Source: Coriobacteriia bacterium (GTDB lineage Bacteria; Actinomycetota; Coriobacteriia; Coriobacteriales; Atopobiaceae). Taken from it: a stretch of DNA of 23,104 bases. The notes below the pieces were generated by a model. It was not told the origin of the DNA. It saw nothing but the letters and a program-made list of their open reading frames with translations, and did no database searches. Shown here one piece after another: positions 1-7,478 of this stretch. The stretch is taken from NCBI GenBank assembly GCA_003150175.1, contig QAKZ01000086.1:1-23104 (forward strand). Reading direction: 5' to 3'. Position 1 is the stretch's first letter; every line of letters begins with the position of its first letter. The position numbers and the translations under genes are program-made.

Positions 1-1
1 G

Positions 2-2002
2 GTCGCCATGGTCGTAGCAGAGACCGAGGAGGCCGTCGCCAAGGCTGCCAAGCTCGTCAAGGTCACCTACGAGAAGCTCCCCGCCATCCTCGACATGGAG
101 CAGGCGCTCGACAACCCGACCGTCATCCACGACGAGAAGGACTGGGCCTACGGCGCCGACCGCACGGGCGACCCCAAGCGCAACCTCGTCGCCCACGACG
201 TGCACGAGCACGGCGACGTGGACGCCGAGCTCGCCGCCGCGGACATCGTCATCGACCGCGAGTACCACACCCAGGCCGCCGAGCAGGCCATGATGGAGAC
301 CATGCGCTCCTACGCCTACACCGACGCCTTCGGGCGCCTGACCGTCGTGGCGTCCACGCAGGTCCCCTTCCACATCCGCCGCCAGGTGGCCATCGCCCTC
401 GGCATCCCCAAAAGCCAGGTCCGCGTGATCAAGCCCCGCGTGGGCGGCGGCTTCGGCGCCAAGCAGACCGGCTGCAACGAGGTCTACGCGGCCTTCGCCG
501 CCATGAAGACGGGCCGCCCCTGCAAGTGCATCTATTCCCGCGTCGAGACGATGAGCTGCTCGAACTCCCGCCACGAGATGAAGATGCGCGTGCGCCTCGG
601 CGCCCGCCGCGACGGGACCATCACCGCCATCGACCTCTATGCGCTCTCCAACGCCGGCGCCTACGGCTACCACGCCACCACGACCATCGGCCTCGTCGGC
701 GCGAAGTCGCTGCCGCTCTACAACCGCGCCGCGAGCCGGTTCTCCTACGACGTCGTGTACACGAACACGATGCCGGGCGGTGCGTACCGCGGCTACGGCG
801 CCACGCAGGGCTGCTTCGCCGTCGAGTCCGCCGTCAACGAGCTCGCCGACCAGATCGGCATGGACCCCTGCGAGCTGCGCCTCAAGAACCTCGTCACCGA
901 GGGAGAGACCCTCTGGCAGCTCGGCGAGGAGCCCCTGCGCAGCTGCCGCGTGGACGAGTGCCTGAAGCGCGTCATGCACCTCACCGGCTGGAACCGCCGC
1001 CCGATCGTCGAGGACCTCGGCGACAAGGTCCGCGCCCGCGGCGTGGCCCTCACCATGCAGGGGTCCGGAATCTCCAACGTCGACATCGCCAACGTCGACA
1101 TCACGCTCGAGGACGACGGGTTCTACGTACTCAAGATCGGCGCGACCGACGTGGGCACCGGCGCCGACACCATCCTCGCGCAGATCGCCGCCGAGATCCT
1201 CGACTGCGACGTCGACCACGTGGTCACCAAGGGCGTCGACACCGACACCTCCCCCTTCGACACGGGCGCCTACGCCTCGTCGGGCACCTACACGACCGGC
1301 GGCGCCGTGGTCAAGGCAGCCCGGGACCTGCGCGACAAGATCCGCCGCCAGGCCGCAGTGTGGTGGGAGATCGACCCCGACGACGTCGAGTTCGACTCCG
1401 GCGCTGTCCAGACCGTCGACGGCAAGAAGCGCATGACCGTGGCCGAGCTCGCCAACCGCGCCATCGGCTTCGGCCTCAACCCGGGCATGCTCTCGGGCCA
1501 CGGCTCCAACACCCAGCCGCAGTCTCCCCCGCCCTTCATCGCCGCCGTCGCGGAGGTCGAGGTCGACAAGGAGACCGGAAAGTACGAGCTCACCGACTAC
1601 GCCGCCGTCGTGGACTGCGGCACCGTCATCAACACGAACCTCGCGCGCGTCCAGGTCGAGGGCGGCCTCGTCCAGGGCATCGGCATGGCCATGTGCGAGG
1701 ACGTGAGCTACGACGCCAAGGGCAAGATGCGCACCGACTCCTTCATGCAGTACAAGATCCCGTCCCGCATGGACGTGCCCGACGTGCGCGTGGAGTTCAT
1801 GCCGAGCTACGAGCCCACGGGTCCCTTCGGCGCGAAGTCCATCGGCGAGGTCGTCATCAACACCCCCTCGCCCGCCATCGCGAGCGCCGTCGCGCACGCC
1901 ACAGGCAACTACGTCCGCAGCCTGCCGATCACGCCCGAGAAGGCCCTCCACGGCGACCCCGTCGCCGCGCCCGCGCCGCGCAACCCCTCCAAGCCCGAAT
2001 GA
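2..2002 (+). CDS. Xanthine dehydrogenase family molybdopterin-binding (large) subunit, 5' end outside window
   Basis: This is the C-terminal 667 or so codons of a molybdenum hydroxylase large subunit, the chain that holds the molybdopterin cofactor and hydroxylates purines or related heterocycles. Family landmarks appear in order: the VVAETEE segment at the window edge, STQVPF, the glycine-rich GGGFGAKQ loop near nt 440-466, the GGAYRGYGATQ segment near 776-808, DTGAYASSGTY near 1258, and GPFGAKSIGE near 1820-1850, whose final Glu corresponds to the catalytic glutamate of xanthine dehydrogenase. The frame is open to the window edge, and the family is about 750-770 residues long, so roughly 90-100 residues are missing upstream. 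Substrate (xanthine, hypoxanthine, nicotinate or other) cannot be assigned, and the FAD and 2Fe-2S subunits are not in view. The TGA stop lies inside a palindromic repeat and is followed by a terminator. Confidence 0.93.
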   Translation, partial: VAMVVAETEEAVAKAAKLVKVTYEKLPAILDMEQALDNPTVIHDEKDWAYGADRTGDPKRNLVAHDVHEHGDVDAELAAADIVIDREYHTQAAEQAMMETMRSYAYTDAFGRLTVVASTQVPFHIRRQVAIALGIPKSQVRVIKPRVGGGFGAKQTGCNEVYAAFAAMKTGRPCKCIYSRVETMSCSNSRHEMKMRVRLGARRDGTITAIDLYALSNAGAYGYHATTTIGLVGAKSLPLYNRAASRFSYDVVYTNTMPGGAYRGYGATQGCFAVESAVNELADQIGMDPCELRLKNLVTEGETLWQLGEEPLRSCRVDECLKRVMHLTGWNRRPIVEDLGDKVRARGVALTMQGSGISNVDIANVDITLEDDGFYVLKIGATDVGTGADTILAQIAAEILDCDVDHVVTKGVDTDTSPFDTGAYASSGTYTTGGAVVKAARDLRDKIRRQAAVWWEIDPDDVEFDSGAVQTVDGKKRMTVAELANRAIGFGLNPGMLSGHGSNTQPQSPPPFIAAVAEVEVDKETGKYELTDYAAVVDCGTVINTNLARVQVEGGLVQGIGMAMCEDVSYDAKGKMRTDSFMQYKIPSRMDVPDVRVEFMPSYEPTGPFGAKSIGEVVINTPSPAIASAVAHATGNYVRSLPITPEKALHGDPVAAPAPRNPSKPE

Positions 2003-2029
2003 CGAAAAGGGACAGTCCCTTTTCGTCAT
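1999..2029 (+). repeat. Palindromic repeat copy 1, containing the stop codon of the molybdopterin gene
   Basis: Perfect 15-bp inverted arms ATGACGAAAAGGGAC / GTCCCTTTTCGTCAT around a single A at 2014. The TGA at 2000-2002 is the stop of the upstream plus-strand gene. With A at the centre on the coding strand, this unit has the same polarity relative to its gene as copies 2, 3 and 5. As RNA it could form a 13-bp stem with a 5-nt loop. The ATG at 1999 opens a 15-codon frame (MTKRDSPFSS...) ending at 2046. Confidence 0.95.
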
Positions 2030-2030
2030 C

Positions 2031-2067
2031 GCACCCCGTCGGCTGATGTCGGCGGGGTGCTTCTTTG
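2031..2067 (+). terminator. Rho-independent terminator after the molybdopterin gene
   Basis: Stem GCACCCCG (2031-2038) pairs with CGGGGTGC (2053-2060), followed by TTCTTTG. It lies immediately downstream of the gene's stop and repeat copy 1, so it most likely ends the plus-strand transcript. Confidence 0.75.
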
Positions 2068-2112
2068 TGGCAGGGAGACGGGCAGCGGCTTTCCACCCCT
2101 TCCGTTGTGGGA

Positions 2113-2145
2113 AATGACGAAAAGGGACTGTCCCTTTTCGTCATT
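2113..2145 (-). repeat. Palindromic repeat copy 2, containing the acpS stop codon
   Basis: Perfect 16-bp inverted arms AATGACGAAAAGGGAC / GTCCCTTTTCGTCATT around T2129 (A on the minus strand). The acpS stop (TGA, plus-strand 2141-2143) is the TGA of the unit. Copies 1 and 2 sit about 85 bp apart, one at each end of this convergent intergenic region, each ending one gene. Confidence 0.95.
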
Positions 2146-2533
2146 GGGCGAGGGCGATGGCCTCGACGTAGGCGGTCTCGTTGGTGACGGAGACGAGGAC
2201 CGAGCTCACGCTCGCCTCGGCGTAGACCTCGGCCAGGGCGCCGTCCATGACGATCTGCGGCTGGCCGGAGGCCGCGTCGAGGCACTCGACGCGGCGCAGG
2301 TCGAAGCCCCCGCGCGTCAGCGGAGCTACCGCCTTGAAAACAGCCTCCTTGATGGCAAAGCGCCCCGCGAGGTACTGGCAGGCGTCGTGGCGCGTGCGCG
2401 CCTGGGCGAGCTCGGCAGCCGTGAAGGTGCGCGCGACGAAGGCACAGGGGCGCTCGCACGACGCCTCAAAGCCCTCGCAGATGCGGCGGAATTCCGCCAG
2501 ATCGACCAGGTCGATGCCGATGCCCTTTACCAA
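2141..2533 (-). CDS. acpS: Holo-[acyl-carrier-protein] synthase
   Basis: AcpS transfers the 4'-phosphopantetheine arm of CoA to a serine of apo-ACP, activating fatty-acid synthesis in the cytoplasm. The 130-residue protein has the N-terminal GIGIDLVDLAEF block and the signature YLAGRFAIKEAVFKA; Asp8 and Glu63 correspond to the metal-binding pair of the family. Length is normal (about 120-130). I chose the TTG at 2533 because it directly precedes VKGIGIDL, has AGAAAGAAGG five bases upstream, and gives family length; the reading frame stays open further upstream, but those residues look non-homologous. The TGA stop is inside repeat copy 2. The next gene upstream on the same strand is a DegV gene 144 bp away, separated by a strong hairpin. 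Confidence 0.9.
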   Translation of the reverse strand: MVKGIGIDLVDLAEFRRICEGFEASCERPCAFVARTFTAAELAQARTRHDACQYLAGRFAIKEAVFKAVAPLTRGGFDLRRVECLDAASGQPQIVMDGALAEVYAEASVSSVLVSVTNETAYVEAIALAQ

Positions 2534-2616
2534 GGGGGCCTTCTTTCTAACTCGGGAATCAGCGGGCAGGTATTCATCATCGCACCAGGCGCGACGGAAG
2601 GCGGGCTGAATCGTAG

Positions 2617-2658
2617 GGCAAGAAGGGCGTCGGCACAGCCGTGGGCGCCCTTCTTGCC
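2617..2658 (-). terminator. Strong stem-loop between degV-family gene and acpS
   Basis: Perfect 13-bp arms GGCAAGAAGGGCG (2617-2629) and CGCCCTTCTTGCC (2646-2658) with a 16-nt loop, beginning 19 nt after the DegV stop in minus-strand direction. There is no U-tract, so this may be a transcript-end stabiliser or a factor-dependent end rather than a classical intrinsic terminator. Confidence 0.5.
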
Positions 2659-2677
2659 GCCCGCGCAGCCGCATGCC

Positions 2678-3532
2678 TTACTTCGCCGCCGGGAACGCGA
2701 CCGCGAACGAGCCGGGCCCGCAGTGGGACGTGATCACGTCGCCGGTGTCGTACCAGCGCCAGGCTTTGAAGCCGAGCTCGCGCGCGTGGGCCTCAGCGGC
2801 ACGCTGGATCGAGTCCGGCAGGCCGGAGGAGCGCACGAAGTAGATGAGCTCGGGGTCGTAGTCGCCTTGGATGGCCATGTGGTCCATGAGCCCGATGGCA
2901 GCTTTCTCCATGGAGCCGCGGAGCTTCTTGGTCGCGACGAGCTTGCCGTCGATGAGCTCGATCACCGGCTTGATGCGCAGCAGCGTGGCGCCCACGAACG
3001 CCGCGTTAGAGAGGCGCCCGCCCGCGCGCAGGTAGCCGAGGTCGCCGGGGACGAAGCCCATGCGCATGCGCCCGGCGAGCTCCTCGGACCAGGCCTGGAG
3101 CTCCTCGACCGAGATATCGGGGTTCTGCGCAAGGTGGCGCGCAGTCTGCGTGACGACGAAGCCCTGGCCGATGGTCACGTGGCGCGTGTCGAACATGTGC
3201 ACGTAGTCGCGCCCCTCGGCCGCGGTGCGCGCGGACTCGTAAGTGCAGGTCGTCACCGCCGAGTAGGCGATGTAGAGGATCTGCGCGCCCGGGCGCGCGG
3301 CATGGATGCGGTCGAGGGCCTTGGCGAAGTCGCCCGGAGTGCAGCCGCTCGTGCGCGGCAGGACGCCGAGCTGGCGGCACTCCTCGAGCATCTCGGCGGG
3401 CGCGAGGTCGCCGTCGTCGATGGTCTTCTGGCCGATGGAGACGTGCATGGGAACGAGCTCGATGCCGAGCTCGGCGGCCTCGGAGGCGGGGACGTCGGAG
3501 CCGGTCTCGGCGAGGATGACGATGTCGCTCAT
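2678..3532 (-). CDS. DegV family fatty-acid-binding protein
   Basis: DegV/FakB proteins bind one fatty acid and, in Gram-positive bacteria, present it to the kinase FakA for phosphorylation and entry into phospholipid synthesis. The 284-residue sequence shows the family layout: N-terminal ILAETGSDVPA, TSGCTPGDF near residue 62, the YSAVTTCTYESA serine-rich segment near residue 90, YLRAGGRLS near 165, a KPVIEL turn near 188, and the C-terminal SHCGPGSFAVAF segment that lines the lipid head-group site. The ATG has AGAAAGG seven bases upstream. No fakA is in the window, so partner and lipid preference are unknown. A second, longer DegV paralogue lies at 16406-17443. Confidence 0.9.
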   Translation of the reverse strand: MSDIVILAETGSDVPASEAAELGIELVPMHVSIGQKTIDDGDLAPAEMLEECRQLGVLPRTSGCTPGDFAKALDRIHAARPGAQILYIAYSAVTTCTYESARTAAEGRDYVHMFDTRHVTIGQGFVVTQTARHLAQNPDISVEELQAWSEELAGRMRMGFVPGDLGYLRAGGRLSNAAFVGATLLRIKPVIELIDGKLVATKKLRGSMEKAAIGLMDHMAIQGDYDPELIYFVRSSGLPDSIQRAAEAHARELGFKAWRWYDTGDVITSHCGPGSFAVAFPAAK

Positions 3533-3879
3533 GCTGTTGCCTTTCTACGCAGGTTAGGGTATCTTTTGAACAAGGTTCAGTAATTCTGACCGTTGTTTTT
3601 GCAGGTAGATATGCACATGTAATCATAAGTCTGCGCACGGTTCAAAACGCAACCTACATAAGTGCGCGGGGTGCCCGTTAGGTGTGCGCACTTCTTTGCA
3701 CAAGCCCGGCGCTCGCATCCACCCACGCACCGGGAGCGCTTCTGTGCGCATGCTGCGGAGCCGCTCCCCCGCTCCCCGCCGTATGCGGTCGGCACACCGA
3801 AATCGGAGCGTTATACTACTCAGGCTCAGATAAGCTATTCGCGACGCCGATTCACGACCTGGGGAGAGGGGGAGCGCGC
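3533..3879. promoter_or_regulatory. Divergent intergenic region between degV-family gene and DXS-like gene
   Basis: This 347-bp gap is visibly more AT-rich than its neighbours, especially 3541-3660. It holds a small palindrome TGAAC-aag-GTTCA (3567-3579), a second GTTCAAAA (3640-3647), and an inverted pair AAGTGCGC (3660-3667) / GCGCACTT (3686-3693) followed by TTCTTTG. A TATACT hexamer at 3812-3817 is a plausible -10 for the plus-strand gene, but I see no good -35 for it. For the minus-strand gene, a weak TTGAAC -35 with poor -10 candidates could be placed near 3640. No coding sequence is supported here. Confidence 0.4.
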
Positions 3880-5688
3880 GTGTACTTGGAGAAGATCAAG
3901 GGCCCGGCGGACGTCAAGGCCCTGCCCGAAGAGGCGATGGGCGCCCTTTGCGCAGAGATTCGCCGCGCGATCATCGACTCCTCCGCCGTCGTCGGCGGCC
4001 ACGTCGGCCCCAATCTCGCGGTCGTCGAGCTGACCGTCGCGCTTCACCGCGTGTTCGACTCCCCGAGGGACAAGATCGTCTTCGACGTGTCCCACCAGTG
4101 CTACGCGCACAAGATCATCACCGGGCGCGCCGCGGCATTCCTCGACCCCAAGTCCTACGAGGATGTGAGCGGATTCACGAACCCGCGCGAGTCCGAGCAC
4201 GACCACTTCGCCGTCGGGCACACCTCCACCGCGGCGAGCCTCGCCTGCGGCCTGGCCAAGGCGCGCGACCTCCGCGGCGGCGACGAGAACGTGATCGCCG
4301 TGATCGGCGACGGCTCGCTCTCCGGCGGGCTCGCCTTCGAGGGCCTCGACTGGGCCGCCGAGCAGGGCGGCAACATGATCTTTGTCGTCAACGACAACGA
4401 GTGGTCCATCGCGCCGGATGCCGGGGGTATCTACCGCTGCCTCGCCCGCCTGCGCGAGACGAACGGCCAGGCGAGCGACAACTACTTCCGCTCGCTCGGC
4501 CTCGACTACCGCTACGTCGCCGACGGCCACGACGTGCTCGCCCTCGAGCGGGCGCTCGAGGAGCTGCGCGGCATCGACCATCCCTGCGTGCTGCATGTGC
4601 GCACCGTCAAGGGCCGCGGCTACGCGCCCGCCGAGGCGGACCCGGAGGGCTGGCACCACGTCGGTCCCTTCAACGCCGCCACTGGCGTCAAGCGCCGCAG
4701 CCCCGCGCCCCACTCCATCGACGAGGAAGAGCGCGACTACGCGCAGCTCACGGGCGGCTTCTTTCTTCGTCGCATGGCCGCGGACCCGAGTGTCGTCGCG
4801 ATCTCCGCCGCGACGCCCTACATCATGGGCTTCGGGCCTGAGCGCCGCGCCGCCGCCGGCGCGCAGTTCGTCGACGTGGGCATCGCCGAGGAGCACGCGA
4901 TCACGTACGCGGCGTCCCTCGCCTGCGCGGGCGCCCGTCCGGTCGTCGGCGTCTACGGCACCTTCCTGCAGCGCGCCTTCGACCAACTCATGCACGACGC
5001 CGCGCTCAACGCCGCGCCGATGACCGTCCTCGTGTTCGGCTGCTCGGTATACGGCACGAGCGATGCCACCCACCTGGGCTTCTTTGACGTCCCCATGCTC
5101 GGCTGCGTGCCTGGCCTCACCTACCTCGCGCCGACCTGCGCCGAGGAGTACCTGACGATGCTCGACTGGTCGATCTCGCGTCCGGCGGGGACCGCCGGGC
5201 CTGTGGCCATCCGCGTGCCCGCCGCCGCCCTTGTGAACAGGCCCTCGTTCGCGCCCTTGGCCGACTACTCCGCGCCCGTGGCGGAGGTCGCCCGCGGCGC
5301 CGAGCACGCCCGCGCCGCCATCGTCGCGCTCGGCGACTTCTACCCGCTCGGCGAGGAGGCCCAGCGCGCCTGTGCCGCCCGCGGCATCGACGTCGTGCTC
5401 GTCAACCCCCGCTGGGCCAACGCCGTCGACGTCGAGGGCCTCGTCGCCCTCGCGCAAAAGGGCGTGCGCCTCTTTGTGACGCTCGAGGACGGCTGCGTGG
5501 ACGGAGGCTTCGGCGAGCGCGTTGCCCGCGAGCTCGCCGCCGCGGACGGCGCCGCCGGCGCGCGCGTGCGCTGCCTCGGCCTGCCCAAGGCCTTCGCGGA
5601 CCGCTACGACGCCGACGCGCTTCTCGCCGAGTCCGGCCTCAACCCCGAGTCCATCGCCGACCTGATTGACGCAGAACTTACCCGCTAG
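3880..5688 (+). CDS. 1-deoxy-D-xylulose-5-phosphate synthase-like transketolase
   Basis: Full-length thiamine-diphosphate enzyme (602 residues) of the DXS fold. Visible blocks are VFDVSHQCYAHKI near residue 67, FAVGHTST near 110, the ThDP/Mg motif GDGSLSGG...NDN (residues 143-172), GRGYAPAE near 246, and the second domain VGIAEEHA with the catalytic Glu at about 337, then YGTFLQRAFDQ. Authentic DXS has a DRAGIVGxDGxTH block that binds the phosphate of glyceraldehyde 3-phosphate; here residues 386-398 read FGCSVYGTSDATH, keeping the His but losing the Arg and the Asp. It may therefore be a paralogue with a different acceptor rather than the isoprenoid-pathway enzyme. The GTG at 3880 is chosen because GGGGGAG lies five bases upstream and the frame upstream is not DXS-like. 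It is followed after 47 bp by the ABC genes. Confidence 0.85.
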   Translation: MYLEKIKGPADVKALPEEAMGALCAEIRRAIIDSSAVVGGHVGPNLAVVELTVALHRVFDSPRDKIVFDVSHQCYAHKIITGRAAAFLDPKSYEDVSGFTNPRESEHDHFAVGHTSTAASLACGLAKARDLRGGDENVIAVIGDGSLSGGLAFEGLDWAAEQGGNMIFVVNDNEWSIAPDAGGIYRCLARLRETNGQASDNYFRSLGLDYRYVADGHDVLALERALEELRGIDHPCVLHVRTVKGRGYAPAEADPEGWHHVGPFNAATGVKRRSPAPHSIDEEERDYAQLTGGFFLRRMAADPSVVAISAATPYIMGFGPERRAAAGAQFVDVGIAEEHAITYAASLACAGARPVVGVYGTFLQRAFDQLMHDAALNAAPMTVLVFGCSVYGTSDATHLGFFDVPMLGCVPGLTYLAPTCAEEYLTMLDWSISRPAGTAGPVAIRVPAAALVNRPSFAPLADYSAPVAEVARGAEHARAAIVALGDFYPLGEEAQRACAARGIDVVLVNPRWANAVDVEGLVALAQKGVRLFVTLEDGCVDGGFGERVARELAAADGAAGARVRCLGLPKAFADRYDADALLAESGLNPESIADLIDAELTR

Positions 5689-5735
5689 CGGTACGATAGC
5701 CGGAATGACCGTCACCGAGTGCAGGTCGGAGCTGT

Positions 5736-7478
5736 ATGTTCAAGCTGAGGCGTTACCTGCGCGGGCACTACCTCGAGTGCGTGCTCGCGCCCGCGTTCAA
5801 GGGGCTGGAGGCCATCCTCCAGCTCATCGTCCCCCTCGTGATGGCGCAGGTCATCGACGTGGGCATCGCCAACGGCGATAAACCCTTCATCCTTTTGCAC
5901 GCCGGCGCCCTCGTGCTGCTCGCCGTGTTCTGTTACGTCGTCGCCATCGTCGCGCAGTACTTCTCGTCGAAGCTCGCCGCGCAGTTCGGCGTCGCCTGCC
6001 GCGACGGCCTCTTCCGCCACGTCCTCACGCTCTCGCGCGAGGACATCGACCGGCTCGGCCGCGCCACGCTCGTCACGCGCATCACCAACGACACCCAGCA
6101 GGTGCAGGACGGCCTGAACCTCTTTTTCCGCCTGATCCTGCGCTCGCCCTTCATCATCGTCGGCTCCGTGATCGCGGCGCTGCTCGTCGACGGCTGGGAA
6201 GGCGCGGTCCTCACCGCGTCGACCGTCGTGGCCGTTGGGTTCATCCTCTTCTTTATGGGGATCACGACCAAGCGCTACCGCAAGACCCAGCACGCCCTCG
6301 ACGACGTCCAGCTCAAGACCTCCGAGAACCTCGCCGGCGCCCGCGTGCTGCGCGCCTTCCGCCAGGAGGACTCCGAGATCGCCGGCTTCCACAAGGTCGC
6401 GGGCACCGTGCGCGACCTTCAGCTCCAGGCCGGCGACCTCAGCATGTTCGTGAACCCCCTCACCTACTGCGTCGTGAACCTCGGCCTCATCGCGCTTCTG
6501 TGGGTCGGCGGCCTGCAGGTGAACATCGGCAACCTCACGCAGGGCCAGGTCGTGGCCCTGGCGAGCTACGTCAGCCAGGCCCTCGTCGAGCTCCTCAAGC
6601 TCACCTGGCTCATCACCACCATCGCCAAGGCCCAGGCCTGCGCGAACCGCATCAACGAGGTCTTCGCCGTCGAGCCCTCCCTCGCAGATGGCAAGAAGGA
6701 CGCCGTCGAGGTCGCCGCGGCACAGCCCGCGGGCGAGCCCCTCGTCGCCTTCGACGACGTGAGCTTCGCCTACCCCGCAGCCGGCGGCGAGTCCCTGAGC
6801 CACGTCGACTTCGACCTGCGCCGCGGCGAGACCCTCGGCGTGATCGGCGGCACGGGCTCGGGCAAGTCCACCCTCGCCTCGCTGCTCATGCGCTTCTACG
6901 ACTCGACCTCCGGCCGTGTGCTCGTCGGCGGCGAGGACGTCCGCGACCTCACGCAAGAGAGCCTGCGCCGAGAGGTCGGCCTCGTGGCACAGAACCCGCA
7001 GCTCTTCAGCGGCACCATCGCATCCAACCTGCGCTGGGGCAACGCCGACGCGGCCGAAGACGAGCTCGCGGCAGCCGTCGCGTGCGCCCAGGCGACCGAG
7101 GTCGTCGACGGCAAGGGCGGCCTCGAGGGAGAAGTCGAGCAGTTCGGGCGCAACTTCAGCGGCGGTCAGCGCCAGCGCCTCGCCGTGGCGCGCACCGTCG
7201 CCCGTCGCCCGGGCGTGCTCATCCTCGACGACGCGAGCTCCGCTCTCGACTTCGCCACCGACTCCAAGCTCCGCCGCGCCATCCGCCGCGAGTTCGCCGG
7301 CTCCGCCGTCGTGCTCATCTCGCAGCGCGTGGCGGCGGTCCGCGCGGCCGACCGGATCCTCGTCCTCGACGGAGGCCGACAGGTCGGCCTCGGCACGCAC
7401 GAGGAGCTGCTCGCCACCTGCGAGGTCTACCGCGAGATCTGTGACTCCCAGCTCACGAACGAGGAGGCCCACCGATGA
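5736..7478 (+). CDS. ABC exporter half-transporter, subunit with degenerate ATPase site
   Basis: A 580-residue type IV ABC exporter: six hydrophobic segments in residues 15-300, then a nucleotide-binding domain with Walker A GGTGSGKST (371-379), Q-loop VAQNPQ, signature FSGGQRQ (474-480) and Walker B LILDDASSALD. The residue after Walker B is Asp499 instead of the catalytic Glu, and the switch histidine is Gln530 (LISQRV). These two changes are the known hallmark of the non-hydrolysing site in heterodimeric exporters such as TM287/288. The partner is encoded by the next gene, whose ATG overlaps this stop as ATGA (7475-7478), indicating translational coupling. Function is probably efflux of a drug, lipid or peptide; substrate is not deducible. 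Confidence 0.92.
   Translation: MFKLRRYLRGHYLECVLAPAFKGLEAILQLIVPLVMAQVIDVGIANGDKPFILLHAGALVLLAVFCYVVAIVAQYFSSKLAAQFGVACRDGLFRHVLTLSREDIDRLGRATLVTRITNDTQQVQDGLNLFFRLILRSPFIIVGSVIAALLVDGWEGAVLTASTVVAVGFILFFMGITTKRYRKTQHALDDVQLKTSENLAGARVLRAFRQEDSEIAGFHKVAGTVRDLQLQAGDLSMFVNPLTYCVVNLGLIALLWVGGLQVNIGNLTQGQVVALASYVSQALVELLKLTWLITTIAKAQACANRINEVFAVEPSLADGKKDAVEVAAAQPAGEPLVAFDDVSFAYPAAGGESLSHVDFDLRRGETLGVIGGTGSGKSTLASLLMRFYDSTSGRVLVGGEDVRDLTQESLRREVGLVAQNPQLFSGTIASNLRWGNADAAEDELAAAVACAQATEVVDGKGGLEGEVEQFGRNFSGGQRQRLAVARTVARRPGVLILDDASSALDFATDSKLRRAIRREFAGSAVVLISQRVAAVRAADRILVLDGGRQVGLGTHEELLATCEVYREICDSQLTNEEAHR

Noticed and set aside
2046..2117. 23-codon ORF between repeat copies 1 and 2 whose stop falls in copy 2
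   Set aside because: It could continue the mini-ORF relay, but it overlaps the terminator hairpin and leads to a convergent gene, so coupling has no target; probably chance.
3682..3879. N-terminal extension of the DXS-like protein from an upstream ATG
   Set aside because: The 66 extra residues are Cys/Ala/Pro-rich and unlike DXS, the putative -10 box lies within them, and a good ribosome-binding site precedes the GTG at 3880.
5666..5697. Promoter TTGACG...TACGAT before the ABC genes
   Set aside because: The spacer is 20 bp and the -35 lies inside the preceding gene; read-through from the DXS-like gene is simpler.
3835..5715. Long minus-strand open frame opposite the DXS-like gene
   Set aside because: Antisense frame typical of high-GC DNA; the plus-strand product has clear family motifs throughout, the minus product has none.
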